Source of the DNA: Paenalicyclobacillus macrosporangiidus
Lineage (GTDB): Bacteria > Bacillota > Bacilli > Alicyclobacillales > Alicyclobacillaceae
DNA: 64,000 bases
Assembly: GCF_900116805.1 (NCBI RefSeq)
Contig: NZ_FPBV01000017.1
Span: 1 to 64,000, forward strand
Reading direction: 5' to 3'
Positions 15,302 to 23,846 of this stretch are shown here, one piece after another. Position 1 is the stretch's first letter; the number at the start of each line of letters is the position of its first letter. The notes under the pieces were generated by a model. The model did no database searches and was not told the origin of the DNA. It saw nothing but the letters and a program-made list of their open reading frames with translations. A program made the position numbers and the translations under genes.

Positions 15302-16114
15302 TCAGCTCTTCCGCCCCTTGCGCGGTGCCGGTGACCGCCGCGGACGATCCCGCCGGTCCTCGGCCGCCTTCTCCTCGCCGGGGTAAGGAGGGACCGGGAG
15401 ATCGACCGACGTGTACAACGCCGCCCACTCCTCGGGCGTCAGCATGCGCCAACGCCCGGGCGGCAGATCCCCCAATACCAGCGGACCGAAGGAGACGCGC
15501 TTGAGCCGTTTCACGGGGCACCCGATGGCATCCATCATGCGCCGCACCTGCCGGTGGCGTCCCTCGTGGAGGGTGATCTCGAGCACCGATTCCAGAGGAT
15601 GCTGCCGGAGCACCTTGACCTGCGCGGGTTGTGTCGGCCCGTCCTCAAGCTCGATGCCGCGGCGCAGTCGCTGCAACCCTTCCTTGTCGGGTATCCCCAG
15701 CACCGTGACCCGGTACGTCTTGTCCACGTGACGCGACGGATGCAACAGGCGGTACGTCAGGTCCCCGTCATTGGAGAGTAGAAGAAGTCCGCTCGAGTCG
15801 TAGTCCAGCCGCCCCACCGGGTAGAGGCGCACCCCCACGTCGGCGACCAGGTCCATCACCGTCCGCCGGCCCTGGGGATCGCGCACCGTCGTCACGTAGG
15901 AGGTGGGCTTGTGGAGCATCACGCACACCGGGCGCTCCAGCGAGACGACCCGCCCGTCGACCGCGATCTCCTGACGCGCGGGATCGACCTTCGTGCCCAA
16001 TTCCGTGACCACCACGCCGTCGACGGTCACCCGGCCTTCCCGGATCAACGTTTCACACTGGCGCCTGGACGCCACGCCAGCCCGTGCCAACACCTTTTGC
16101 AATCGCTCTTCCAT
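15302..16114 (-). CDS. rluB: 23S rRNA pseudouridine synthase RluB
   Basis: A 270-residue enzyme that converts a specific uridine of 23S rRNA helix 80 to pseudouridine. An N-terminal S4 RNA-binding domain (residues 1-60, RLQKVLARAGVASRR) precedes the RsuA/RluB catalytic domain with the active-site Asp in VGRLDYDSSGLLLLSNDG and the LHEGRHRQVRRM motif. The C-terminus is a short basic tail. The ATG at 16114 is eight bases after GGAG; the GTG at 16120 is less well placed. Gene order after spmB is as in Bacilli. Confidence 0.95.
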   Translation of the reverse strand: MEERLQKVLARAGVASRRQCETLIREGRVTVDGVVVTELGTKVDPARQEIAVDGRVVSLERPVCVMLHKPTSYVTTVRDPQGRRTVMDLVADVGVRLYPVGRLDYDSSGLLLLSNDGDLTYRLLHPSRHVDKTYRVTVLGIPDKEGLQRLRRGIELEDGPTQPAQVKVLRQHPLESVLEITLHEGRHRQVRRMMDAIGCPVKRLKRVSFGPLVLGDLPPGRWRMLTPEEWAALYTSVDLPVPPYPGEEKAAEDRRDRPRRSPAPRKGRKS

Positions 16115-16186
16115 CGCCACGGCTCCTGTCCTCGTCTGTGACCGCGCCCATTATACCCCGGGTGAAACGGCGCGACAAATCGGGGG

Positions 16187-16741
16187 TCATGAACCGGGCA
16201 TGGGCCCGAGCAAGATCCGCACGGCGATCACGCTGCCGACGACGCTCGCCACATCCGCCAGCAAGCCCACCTTCAGCGCGTAGCGGATGTTCTTGATGCC
16301 GACACTGCCGAAGTACACCGTGATGACGTACAGCGTGGTGTCGGACGCGGCCTGCAGGGTCGAAGCCAACTGCCCTACCCAGGAATCGGGGCCAAAGCGC
16401 GGATTTTGAAAGATGTCCTTGAGAAAGGCAAGTGATCCGGTGCTGCTGATGGGGCGCAGCAGCGCCATCGGAACCACCTGCGGCGGCAGGTGGAGCCAGT
16501 GTGCCGCCGGAGCCAGCGCCCGGACCACCAGATCCATCGCCCCCGAGGCGCTGAACACCTGCACCGCCACCATCATGGCGACCAGGTGCGGAATCAAGCG
16601 GATGGAGGTGCCGAACCCCGCCTTCGCTCCCTCCACGAACGCATTGTAAATGGGGACGCGGCGGGCGTAGCCCGCCACCAGTACCGCCGCGACCAACACA
16701 GGCAACAGCCACGCCGAGACGGTGGACAGGACCTGCTGCAT
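16187..16741 (-). CDS. spmB: Spore maturation protein B
   Basis: A 184-residue membrane protein of the nucleoside-recognition (Gate) domain family, with about four hydrophobic segments and the conserved LRPISSTGSLAF motif. In B. subtilis SpmA and SpmB are needed for normal spore core dehydration and heat resistance. The start codon shares one base with the spmA stop (TGATG), so the two are translationally coupled, which fits a joint complex. Confidence 0.93.
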   Translation of the reverse strand: MQQVLSTVSAWLLPVLVAAVLVAGYARRVPIYNAFVEGAKAGFGTSIRLIPHLVAMMVAVQVFSASGAMDLVVRALAPAAHWLHLPPQVVPMALLRPISSTGSLAFLKDIFQNPRFGPDSWVGQLASTLQAASDTTLYVITVYFGSVGIKNIRYALKVGLLADVASVVGSVIAVRILLGPMPGS

Positions 16742-17331
16742 CACGCCCGCCTCCGGCTGGACCACGCGCGGAACAGGCGATCGAAGACAATGGCCGCGAC
16801 CGTCCCAATGCAGGTCGCGAACAGCGTCGTGCCGACGATGGACGTCGGATCGGCCGAGTGACTCTGCATGCGCACCGCAATCACAGTCGTCGGAATGAGC
16901 GTGATGCTCGCGGTGTTGATGGCCAACAGCGTGCACATGGCATCGCTGGCCGTGTCCTTGTCCCCGTTGAGCGTCTGCAACTCCTGCATGGCCTTGAGGC
17001 CGAGCGGCGTGGCGGCATTGCCGAGGCCGAGGATGTTGGCGGCCATGTTCGCCAGGATGGAGCCCATCGCCGGGTGATCCGGCGGCACCGACGGGTAAAG
17101 GAACCGCCCCACGGGCCGCAGCCAATTCGTCATCAACCGCACCAGTCCGGCCAACTCCGCGATCCGCATCAGCCCCAACCACAGCGAGACCATGCTGATC
17201 AGCGCGATCGCCAGGGCCACGCCCGATTCCGCCCCGCCCAGCACCGCCTGGGCGACGGCCTGCATCCGCCCGGTGAACGCCGCCGTGACGATCCCGGATA
17301 GAAACAGCATCAGCCAGATGAGATCAATCAA
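16741..17331 (-). CDS. spmA: Spore maturation protein A
   Basis: A 196-residue membrane protein, the same length as B. subtilis SpmA. It has five hydrophobic segments and the family block NILGLGNAATPLGLKAMQEL. Together with SpmB it is involved in spore core dehydration. The TTG at 17331 is chosen because it follows GGGGGGTG at good spacing and opens directly into the first membrane helix (IDLIWLMLFLSG). Overlaps spmB by one base. Confidence 0.93.
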   Translation of the reverse strand: MIDLIWLMLFLSGIVTAAFTGRMQAVAQAVLGGAESGVALAIALISMVSLWLGLMRIAELAGLVRLMTNWLRPVGRFLYPSVPPDHPAMGSILANMAANILGLGNAATPLGLKAMQELQTLNGDKDTASDAMCTLLAINTASITLIPTTVIAVRMQSHSADPTSIVGTTLFATCIGTVAAIVFDRLFRAWSSRRRA

Positions 17332-17401
17332 GCCGACACCCCCCACAGAGCGCTCTTCTCTGCAGGATATGTCGGCTCTTGTCCACTTAGGACAGACGGT
17401 C

Positions 17402-17440
17402 CGTCCGGCCGTTCGCCAGGCCGGCGCGAGCGGCCGGACG
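17402..17440. repeat. 15-bp hairpin between ytfJ and spmA
   Basis: CGTCCGGCCGTTCGC (17402-17416) pairs with GCGAGCGGCCGGACG (17426-17440), with one G-U pair and a 9-base loop. No T-run follows. It lies within the operon and could dampen transcription or protect the message. Its role is inference. Confidence 0.45.
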
Positions 17441-17461
17441 CAGCCTGCCGCGCCCGCGACG

Positions 17462-17890
17462 TCACATCGGTTTGTCCGCAAGCTGCGTGGGGACGGAATC
17501 CCCTTTCAACAGGGCTTGGATCTTCTCGACGACGGTCGGGGCCATGTCAATCAGGCGATCGTACAACTGATTCTGGTGATCGGTCGACAACAGCCGGACG
17601 CCGCCCTCCTTGCTGACGATCAGAAATCCAATCGGACGGATGGACACGCCGCCGCCCGACCCGCCACCGAACGGAAGGCCGCCATTGCCACCCCCGGTGC
17701 CCGACTTCCCGTCGATATCCGCCTGGAACTCACTTCCACCTGCCGCAAATCCAAAGCCCACCCGACTGACCGGAAGGATCACGGTGCCATCCGGCGTCTC
17801 GACCGGATCACCGATGATGGTGTTGACGTCGACCATCCCGCGAATGTTCTCCATGGCCGTCTTCATGAGACCTTGAATGGGGTGTTCCAT
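17462..17890 (-). CDS. ytfJ: GerW-family sporulation protein YtfJ
   Basis: A 142-residue protein of the GerW/YtfJ family. It contains the signature DVNTIIGDPVET and a Gly-rich segment (residues 75-100) before the conserved SIRPIGFLIV. In B. subtilis YtfJ is a forespore protein, and GerW in Streptomyces affects spore germination. The ATG at 17890 follows GGAGGAG by eight bases. Its first 83 bases overlap the end of ytfI in another frame. Confidence 0.92.
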   Translation of the reverse strand: MEHPIQGLMKTAMENIRGMVDVNTIIGDPVETPDGTVILPVSRVGFGFAAGGSEFQADIDGKSGTGGGNGGLPFGGGSGGGVSIRPIGFLIVSKEGGVRLLSTDHQNQLYDRLIDMAPTVVEKIQALLKGDSVPTQLADKPM

Positions 17891-18533
17891 GCGTCTGTCT
17901 CCTCCTCCATGCCCGTGCCACACCGATGCCGCCCAGAATAGCATAACCGGCGCGAACCCAGACTATGCAGCGGAACCGCGACTGGAACGACTTCCGCTCG
18001 AAATCCGGATCAATCCGCACGTCCCCGGGCGCCGCCATCCGGGTATGGGACGCCAGCCACCCGACGAGCGTCCCCGCCAGCGCCCACGCAGCGCCGCAGG
18101 CCATCCCGGTGGCGGGGGCGTCCCCGGTGCCGATGCGCATCCGCCACGACAGCTCTTCGACATGCATGCGGTGCAGGACCCACCGGATGTCGCGGAGGAC
18201 GGCGCGCACGAACCGGCTCCAGCGGTCCCAATTCCGGAAGACGTGCATCACCTCTCCGGGGGTGAGGACGGTGGACTGGTTTCCTCCGCCATCCCCCGCG
18301 GCCGGCTGGTGCCGGAATCGGAGGGCAGGGCCGTCTTCTGTCAAGAGCGTGTCGATGGCGGTCAGCTTTCGCTCCAACCGGACCAGCCCGAACAGCGTGC
18401 GGACGGACAGCCTGCCGTCCGTGTCCGATTGCTGTTGCGTCCATTCCACCGTGATGCGGATGGGCTGCCACAGGCCCAAGGCCACCAGCGCCCCCACCGC
18501 GGCGATTGCGATGACAGCCCACGAGATCAACAA
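17808..18533 (-). CDS. ytfI: DUF2953 protein YtfI
   Basis: A 241-residue membrane-associated protein of the DUF2953 family. One N-terminal hydrophobic helix (residues 3-22) precedes a globular part with the family segments SVRTLFGLVRLERKL and GTGDAPATGMACGAAWA. The final 30 residues are Arg/His-rich low complexity and lie in the overlap with ytfJ, which suggests that the original stop was lost and the frame ran on. The TTG at 18533 follows GAGGTGGGA. Neighbouring ytfJ makes a sporulation role likely. Confidence 0.8.
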   Translation of the reverse strand: MLISWAVIAIAAVGALVALGLWQPIRITVEWTQQQSDTDGRLSVRTLFGLVRLERKLTAIDTLLTEDGPALRFRHQPAAGDGGGNQSTVLTPGEVMHVFRNWDRWSRFVRAVLRDIRWVLHRMHVEELSWRMRIGTGDAPATGMACGAAWALAGTLVGWLASHTRMAAPGDVRIDPDFERKSFQSRFRCIVWVRAGYAILGGIGVARAWRRRQTHGTPHSRSHEDGHGEHSRDGRRQHHHR

Positions 18534-18623
18534 AACCGTCCCACCTCTTCTTGGAACGGTTCTAGCATTCCCCGGAATCTCTGCGGTATTCCGCGCGCAG
18601 GACGCGAGGCCCCGGGCAGGGGC

Positions 18624-19193
18624 TCAGTCGCGAGGCCAGGCGGGCGGCTTTTGAAAGAGCGACAGCGCCTCCGGGTCCTCCGGTTCCGGCGGCAGCGGCG
18701 GCAGATCGTCCAGGCTGCGCAACCCGAACGCCTGCAAAAACGTCTGCGTCGTCCCATACAAAATCGGCCGGCCGGGGGCGTCCTGACGGCCGACTTCGGC
18801 GATGAGCTGGCGATGCACCAGGGTGTGGATGGCGCGATCCGACTGAACGCCGCGCACCATTTCAATCTCCGCGCGGGAGATGGGCTGCCGGTACGCGACA
18901 ATGGCCAACACCTCGAGAGCCGCCGGGCTCAGGTGGGTGGACATGGGAGACGCCGCCATCCGCCGCAGGTAGACGGCGTGCTCCGGGCGCGTCAGCAACT
19001 GCCAGGAACCTCCGAGCTGCACCACCTGCAACCCGCTCCCCCGCTCGTCGTACGCCTCCTGAAGCGCCTCACACAGAGACCGGCACTCGTGGACGGGGAG
19101 CTGCAGAATCTCGGCGAGCTCTTCGTCGGTGACCCCTTCGCTGCCCGCGGCGAACAGAATCGCTTCCAAAGCTCCCAGCATGGGCAAGATCAT
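18624..19193 (-). CDS. scpB: Segregation and condensation protein B
   Basis: A 189-residue winged-helix (kite) subunit of the SMC-ScpAB condensin, which compacts and separates chromosomes. Two winged-helix domains are seen, with the family motifs LEAILFAAGSEGV at the N-terminus, LEVLAIVAYRQPISRAEIE in the centre and LYGTTQTFLQAFGL near the end. The start overlaps the scpA stop (ATGA), so ScpA and ScpB are co-translated. Confidence 0.95.
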   Translation of the reverse strand: MILPMLGALEAILFAAGSEGVTDEELAEILQLPVHECRSLCEALQEAYDERGSGLQVVQLGGSWQLLTRPEHAVYLRRMAASPMSTHLSPAALEVLAIVAYRQPISRAEIEMVRGVQSDRAIHTLVHRQLIAEVGRQDAPGRPILYGTTQTFLQAFGLRSLDDLPPLPPEPEDPEALSLFQKPPAWPRD

Positions 19194-19924
19194 CTCTCGT
19201 CCCCTTCCTGCAACACAACCACGATATCTCCGAGCGGTTCCGGCTGCCAACACCGGACGGCCCCCGCCTTGACGAGCTCCAACAGGGCCAGGAACGCGGC
19301 CACCAGGTACCGGCGCGAAGGTACCCCACCAAACAGTTGAAGGAACGTGACCTCTTTGTACAAACGAAGCTTGTCCAAGAGGCGTTCCATCTCCTCTTCG
19401 ACGGAGATCACCGTGCCCTCGATGGTCGCCACACGGCGTTCCTTTGGGATGCGCTGCACCAGGCGCCGGTAGGCGTCCACCAACTGCCACAGGCTGACCC
19501 CCGTCAGCGGAGGCGGTTCCTGAGGCGCAAACGGCCCCAGGTCCAGGGGCGGCCGCGCGTACACCTGGCTTTGCAGCAGGTGGCGTTCCTTGAGTTGTTC
19601 GGCCGCCCACTTGCAGCGTTGGTATTCCAACAACTGGCGGACCAGTTCAGCCCGCGGATCTTCCGCTTCCTCTTCCGGCTCGTCCGTCCGGGTCGGGCGC
19701 GGGAGCAGCATGCGGCTTTTGATGGCCAGCAGCGTGGCCGCCATGACGAGAAACTCGCTGGCGATTTCCAGCGAAAGCTCTTCCATCGTATGGAGATAAG
19801 CCAAGTATTGATCCGTGATGGTGGCGATGGGAATGTCGTGGATGTTGATCTCCTGCGTCTGAATGAGATGGAGCAACAGATCCAACGGTCCGGTGAACGT
19901 GTCGAGCACAACTTCTAAGGCCAC
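19190..19924 (-). CDS. scpA: Segregation and condensation protein A
   Basis: A 244-residue kleisin subunit of SMC-ScpAB. The N-terminal FTGPLDLLLHLI signature, the SEFLVMAATLLAIKSRMLLP helix and a C-terminal winged helix (VAAFLALLELVKAGAV) are present. The kleisin bridges the two SMC heads and binds ScpB. The GTG at 19924 follows GGGAGGGG. Overlaps scpB by four bases. Confidence 0.95.
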   Translation of the reverse strand: MALEVVLDTFTGPLDLLLHLIQTQEINIHDIPIATITDQYLAYLHTMEELSLEIASEFLVMAATLLAIKSRMLLPRPTRTDEPEEEAEDPRAELVRQLLEYQRCKWAAEQLKERHLLQSQVYARPPLDLGPFAPQEPPPLTGVSLWQLVDAYRRLVQRIPKERRVATIEGTVISVEEEMERLLDKLRLYKEVTFLQLFGGVPSRRYLVAAFLALLELVKAGAVRCWQPEPLGDIVVVLQEGDER

Positions 19925-19941
19925 GGACACCCCTCCCGGCG

Positions 19942-20592
19942 TCAGACCATCCACGGCGCCAAAGCCAACCACGAGGCCACCCAATTGAGAGCCGTGGCGA
20001 ACAGCGGCAAAAAGATCTGGTTGCGCAGGGGCGGGATCAACACAAACAGAAACAGGATGAACGGGCCGTACAGCTCCAGCCGGCTGTATGAGTACGCCAG
20101 CCGCGACGGCAGCAAGCTGGCCACGATGCGCGAACCGTCCAACGGCGGGATGGGAATCAGGTTGAATACGAACAAGGACACGTTGACGATGAATCCCCAG
20201 CGCAACAGCTGCAGCAGAAAATCGTTGACACTGGCGCCGAACGACGTCGGCGGAGGCACGAAGCGCAGCAGGGTCACGCAAATGGCCGCCAGGATCAGGT
20301 TCGCCACCGGGCCGGCCGCCGCCACCAACAACAGGGAACGGCGGGGATGCCGAAAGTTCGCCCCGTTCAACGGAACGGGCTTCGCCCACCCGATGGGGGC
20401 GAACAGGATCATGATGAGCCCCAGCGGCTCCAGGTGCGCCACCGGATTGAGGGTCACGCGTCCGGCGACGCGCGGCGTCCGGTCGCCCAGCCGATCTGCA
20501 GTCCAGGCGTGAGCAAACTCGTGCACGGTCAAACTTACGACAACTGCCACAAATTGAAAAATAAATACCGGGCTGATGATATTTTGCAGCAA
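19942..20592 (-). CDS. Site-2-type intramembrane metalloprotease (M50)
   Basis: A 216-residue membrane protease of the S2P/M50 family, short cytoplasmic-facing subgroup. The zinc motif HEFAHAW (about residue 25), the NPVAHLEPLG segment and the third ligand in PPLDGSR are present, with about six membrane segments and no PDZ domain. In many Firmicutes this gene precedes scpA, and its substrate is unknown. The TTG at 20592 is eight bases after AAAGGAG. Confidence 0.92.
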   Translation of the reverse strand: MLQNIISPVFIFQFVAVVVSLTVHEFAHAWTADRLGDRTPRVAGRVTLNPVAHLEPLGLIMILFAPIGWAKPVPLNGANFRHPRRSLLLVAAAGPVANLILAAICVTLLRFVPPPTSFGASVNDFLLQLLRWGFIVNVSLFVFNLIPIPPLDGSRIVASLLPSRLAYSYSRLELYGPFILFLFVLIPPLRNQIFLPLFATALNWVASWLALAPWMV

Positions 20593-20668
20593 GCCGTCCG
20601 CTCCTTTGTGAGCGGCCTCGCGGGGGATGCCTCGCGGGTGCTTCTGCACCCTGCCGCTCGTCGCCCCC

Positions 20669-20677
20669 ATTATAGCA
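20669..20677 (-). promoter_or_regulatory. Extended -10 promoter of the M50-scpAB-spm-rluB operon
   Basis: On the minus strand TGCTATAAT (20677-20669) is a perfect extended -10 element. No good -35 lies upstream, which extended -10 promoters tolerate. Transcription would start near 20661, about 70 bases before the M50 gene. Confidence 0.5.
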
Positions 20678-20721
20678 CACGGCAGGGCGGCAATCGGTCC
20701 ATGCGGCGGCGGGGACCTGCG

Positions 20722-21519
20722 TCAGGCGTCCTCGGCAACCTGAGCGCTCATGCGGCGCAACCGCAGCGGCCACAGCGCGCGCTCCCACGGCGACAGCCAC
20801 AGGCTTGTCCGCATCCTCGTCCGCCAACGGGCCACCGAATCTTCGTCATCGCACAGCACCCACAGCTGGTTCTGCTCGACAAACGCCGGAGCGGAACCGA
20901 CGGGAAGCACCCAGACAGCGGGAAAACGGTCAGACGCCGCACGGGCAAACGCCCTCAGCGCGTGCGAGACCGGCAGACGGCCGATGAAGTTGCACACGAC
21001 CACGCCCCCCGGCCGGAGGATCTGGCGAAGCCGATCCGCAAAGGATGGCGCCAGGACGCGTCCATCCACCGCACGCGCCTGGTACACGTCAACGAACACG
21101 AGGTCATAGACACCTTCACAGTGATCGCAAAACACCACGGCGTCGTGCACATAGTACCGGGCCTGTCCCGGGTCCGGCGCGCCGAAGTAGTGCAAGGCCA
21201 GCTCAATCACCGCTTGGTCGATGTCCACGCCGTCCAACCGGCACGCGGGGTGGAGTTGCCCGACGGTGTGCATGGCCGTCCCGGTGCCCACGCCGAGCGA
21301 CAGGAACGCCTCCGGGGCGGGCAAGCTCTCCGCCAACGATGCGAAGGCGCGCTGATAGGCGAAGACCGGCCGTTGAAAACCGCCGCCGCAGCGCACGGCG
21401 CCCTGCCAACCCCCGGACGTTCCGAAGCGCAGATACCGGACGTCCCCCCGTTGGCGCACCTGGATGCTCGGATGCACCACCCCGGACGTCTCGTACAACA
21501 ACTGGTCTGGGTTCACCAT
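20722..21519 (-). CDS. Spermidine synthase-like methyltransferase-fold protein
   Basis: A 265-residue protein with the spermidine synthase/SpeE-type Rossmann fold: FLSLGVGTGTAM at the nucleotide site, DGVDIDQAVIELA after the second strand and YDLVFVDVYQA in the catalytic region. Polyamine synthases have an acidic catalytic motif (usually DSSDP) where this protein has DVYQA, so it could be a methyltransferase or a polyamine enzyme of altered specificity. The ATG at 21519 has a weak GGAAAGG upstream. It stands alone between the scp operon and spoVA. Confidence 0.78.
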   Translation of the reverse strand: MVNPDQLLYETSGVVHPSIQVRQRGDVRYLRFGTSGGWQGAVRCGGGFQRPVFAYQRAFASLAESLPAPEAFLSLGVGTGTAMHTVGQLHPACRLDGVDIDQAVIELALHYFGAPDPGQARYYVHDAVVFCDHCEGVYDLVFVDVYQARAVDGRVLAPSFADRLRQILRPGGVVVCNFIGRLPVSHALRAFARAASDRFPAVWVLPVGSAPAFVEQNQLWVLCDDEDSVARWRTRMRTSLWLSPWERALWPLRLRRMSAQVAEDA

Positions 21520-21643
21520 CTGGGAGACCTTTCCGTGTGGAGTACCGCGAAGCGGCTATGTTCAGTATACCGGACGCCGCCCGCCGCCGCGAGCCGCGGC
21601 CCTGCGGGCGGCCAGGTCCCCGCGGCCGGGTCCCCGGACCCAG

Positions 21644-21784
21644 TCACGCCGCGGGCGCAGCGGCCGGGACTCGCCCCGGCAACATCCGGCTCAGCCGCGG
21701 CCACAGCGGCCGGACAAAACCGACGATGGCCTGAAACCAGCCGAAGTAACGGAACAGGCGAGGCAACCACAACAACATGTGCAT
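21644..21784 (-). CDS. Small basic amphipathic/membrane peptide, 46 aa
   Basis: A short frame starting at ATG 21784, eight bases after GAGGTGG. The peptide is rich in Leu, Trp, Phe and Arg (LLWLPRLFRYFGWF then FVRPLWPRLSRML) and ends in an Ala-rich tail. It could be a membrane-associated helix. It is downstream of spoVAE on the same strand and might belong to that operon. I do not recognise it. Confidence 0.45.
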   Translation of the reverse strand: MHMLLWLPRLFRYFGWFQAIVGFVRPLWPRLSRMLPGRVPAAAPAA

Positions 21785-21911
21785 CACCGCAACCACCTCA
21801 CTCCCGCGTCTTCGGGACGACACCCCCGTCCTGCACGTTATGCCCGGTCCCCCTCCGGTGTCCGGGCGTCTGCCCGTCTCGCGCATGGCGGCCAGAGCGG
21901 ATGCAGCGCCC

Positions 21912-22277
21912 TCACCCCTTGGGACGGGCGAAGACCGAGGCGAGGAAGGCGAATACGATGGCGGCCGACACGCCGGCGCTGGTGACCTCGAAGATGCCGG
22001 TGATGATCCCGATGAGCCCGTGGCGCTCCGCTTCCGCCAGCGCCCCGTGCACCAGCGCGTTGCCGAAGCTGGTGATGGGCACCGTCGCGCCGGCGCCCGC
22101 AAACCGGATCAGCGGATCGTACAGACCGAGTCCGTCCAGGATGGCCCCTGCGACGACCAGGATGACCATGACGTGCCCCGGGGTCAGCTTGGACACGTCC
22201 ATAATGACCTGCCCGATGGCACAGATGATGCCCCCGACGACGAACGCCCACACAAATGTCATCCACGCACCCGCCAT
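21912..22277 (-). CDS. spoVAE: Stage V sporulation protein AE
   Basis: A 121-residue membrane protein of the SpoVAC/SpoVAE family, with about four hydrophobic segments and the motifs [19 protein letters not shown] and [15 protein letters not shown]. SpoVA proteins form the channel for dipicolinic acid uptake into the forespore and its release at germination. The ATG at 22277 follows AAAGGATG, three bases after the spoVAD stop. Confidence 0.95.
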   Translation of the reverse strand: MAGAWMTFVWAFVVGGIICAIGQVIMDVSKLTPGHVMVILVVAGAILDGLGLYDPLIRFAGAGATVPITSFGNALVHGALAEAERHGLIGIITGIFEVTSAGVSAAIVFAFLASVFARPKG

Positions 22278-22280
22278 CCG

Positions 22281-23291
22281 CTACCCATCCTTTCTCTCCA
22301 ACACGACGGCGTGACTGACCGCCGGAATGGTGTCCTGTTGTTGCGAACTCACCATGGAGAGCAGCGCACCGGTGGCCGCGACCAGGATCCGATTCCACTC
22401 GCCGGATTCCAGCTTTTTGATGAAATGGCCGAACATGACCAGACTGCTGCACGCCGCCCCACTGCCCCCGGCGAACACCTCCGGCTGGTCGGGCGCGTAG
22501 ATGAGCATCCCGCAATCGAGCAGGCGGTCCCCGGGCTCCACCCCGCGCTGTGCCAAGAGATCGCGCAGGATGGCGTGGCCGACCCGCCCCAGATCCCCCG
22601 TCGCGATGGCGTCGAAGTCATAGACCTTGCGCCCGGTATCGCGCAGGTGGGACAAGATGGTCGAGGCCGCCGCCGGAGCCATCGCGGCACCGTACTCCCA
22701 GGCGTTCGTGACCCCGTAGTCGACGATCCGCCCGATGGTCGCCGACGTGACGGCCACGCGTCCGCGCTTCCCAATCAACGCGGCGCCCGCTCCGGTGACC
22801 GTCCGCTGTGCGGTGGGCGGCTTTTGTGCGCCATACTCCGTGGGGAACCGGAATTGCCGTTCGGCCGTCGACGTGTGGCTCGACGTGCCGGCCAGGACCC
22901 GTTGCGCGAAGCCGCCTTCCACGGATGCGGCGGCCAGCGCCACTGCCGCCGTCGACGACGCGCAGGCACTGTACAGACCGATCTTGGGAATGTCGAACTC
23001 GCGCGTTCCGAAGTGAAAGGATGTGACTTGGGCATTCAGATCCGCCCCGAAACACAGGTCGACGTCCTGAGCGCGAACCCCCGCTTTCTGAAACAGGACC
23101 TGAACCACCTCCCGGAACAGGCCCTGTTCGGCGTGTTCCCACGTGTCTGCACCACACCAATCATCCGTTTTGCGCACGTCGAAGCACGCCCCCAACGGGC
23201 CCTCGCCTTCCAACTTCCCCGCCACGGTCGCCACCTGTTCGATGCGCGGTTCGCTCGGAAACAACCATGTCTGTTGGCCGATTTTGGGCAT
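22281..23291 (-). CDS. spoVAD: Stage V sporulation protein AD
   Basis: A 336-residue soluble protein with a thiolase-like fold and the usual SpoVAD length. It contains SACASSTAAVALAAASV, where thiolases carry the catalytic Cys, and GGSGAACSSLVMFGHF. In B. subtilis SpoVAD binds dipicolinic acid directly on the outer face of the inner spore membrane. The ATG at 23291 has GGAGGAGG upstream. Expressed with spoVAC and spoVAE. Confidence 0.96.
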   Translation of the reverse strand: MPKIGQQTWLFPSEPRIEQVATVAGKLEGEGPLGACFDVRKTDDWCGADTWEHAEQGLFREVVQVLFQKAGVRAQDVDLCFGADLNAQVTSFHFGTREFDIPKIGLYSACASSTAAVALAAASVEGGFAQRVLAGTSSHTSTAERQFRFPTEYGAQKPPTAQRTVTGAGAALIGKRGRVAVTSATIGRIVDYGVTNAWEYGAAMAPAAASTILSHLRDTGRKVYDFDAIATGDLGRVGHAILRDLLAQRGVEPGDRLLDCGMLIYAPDQPEVFAGGSGAACSSLVMFGHFIKKLESGEWNRILVAATGALLSMVSSQQQDTIPAVSHAVVLERKDG

Positions 23292-23319
23292 GCCCCTCCT
23301 CCTCCTTCACCGGCGCGTC

Positions 23320-23778
23320 CTACAGGTGCATCACGGCATATCGGACCAGTGAGACAAAAAATGCGGCGACCACGCCGTACACAATCACGGGACCCGCCAA
23401 TTTGAACATGTTGCCGCCGACACCGGGCACCCATCCTTCGCTGCGGTGCTCGATGGCAGCGGACGCCATCGTGTTGGCAAATCCGGTGACGGGCACTGCG
23501 GAACCCGCACCCGCCCACTGGGCGAATTTGTCGTACACGCCGAAGGCCGTCGCGATGACGGACAGAAGGATCATCACCGCCACCGTCGGGTTGGACGCCT
23601 CCTGCGGACTGAAGCCGGCGAACCGGACGAAGAGGGTCTGCACCGCCTGGCCGAGGACGCAGACACCGCCGCCGACCACAAACGCCCGGATGGTGTTGCG
23701 AACGATGGGCCGCGGCGGAGTGTGTCGTTCCACAATCTGTTGGTAACTCACGTGGCGTCCCTTCGACTGTACGGCCAC
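23320..23778 (-). CDS. spoVAC: Stage V sporulation protein AC
   Basis: A 152-residue membrane protein with about four membrane segments and the SpoVAC/AE core GAGSAVPVTGFANTMASAAIEHR. In B. subtilis SpoVAC acts as a mechanosensitive part of the dipicolinate channel. The GTG at 23778 is eight bases after GGAGG; an earlier GTG at 23787 overlaps the ribosome site. It is the first spoVA gene here, spoVAA and spoVAB being absent between it and sigF. Confidence 0.95.
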   Translation of the reverse strand: MAVQSKGRHVSYQQIVERHTPPRPIVRNTIRAFVVGGGVCVLGQAVQTLFVRFAGFSPQEASNPTVAVMILLSVIATAFGVYDKFAQWAGAGSAVPVTGFANTMASAAIEHRSEGWVPGVGGNMFKLAGPVIVYGVVAAFFVSLVRYAVMHL

Positions 23779-23846
23779 GCACCCCACCTCCCGAAGTCAG
23801 ACATCGCCTGTAGTGTTGCCTCGGAAGGGGGACGGTACTCATACCC

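Noticed and set aside
18624-19610. Longer ScpB start upstream of 19193
   Set aside because: It would overlap scpA by more than 400 bases; the ATG at 19193 gives the normal length and the usual ATGA coupling.
20347-22314. 655-codon open frame on the plus strand
   Set aside because: Antisense to the M50 protease, the methyltransferase-fold gene and spoVAE; no recognisable domain.
23779-23846. Sigma-F/G promoter before spoVAC
   Set aside because: A GTATG that resembles a -35 is present, but no -10 element lies at the right distance, so no call was made.
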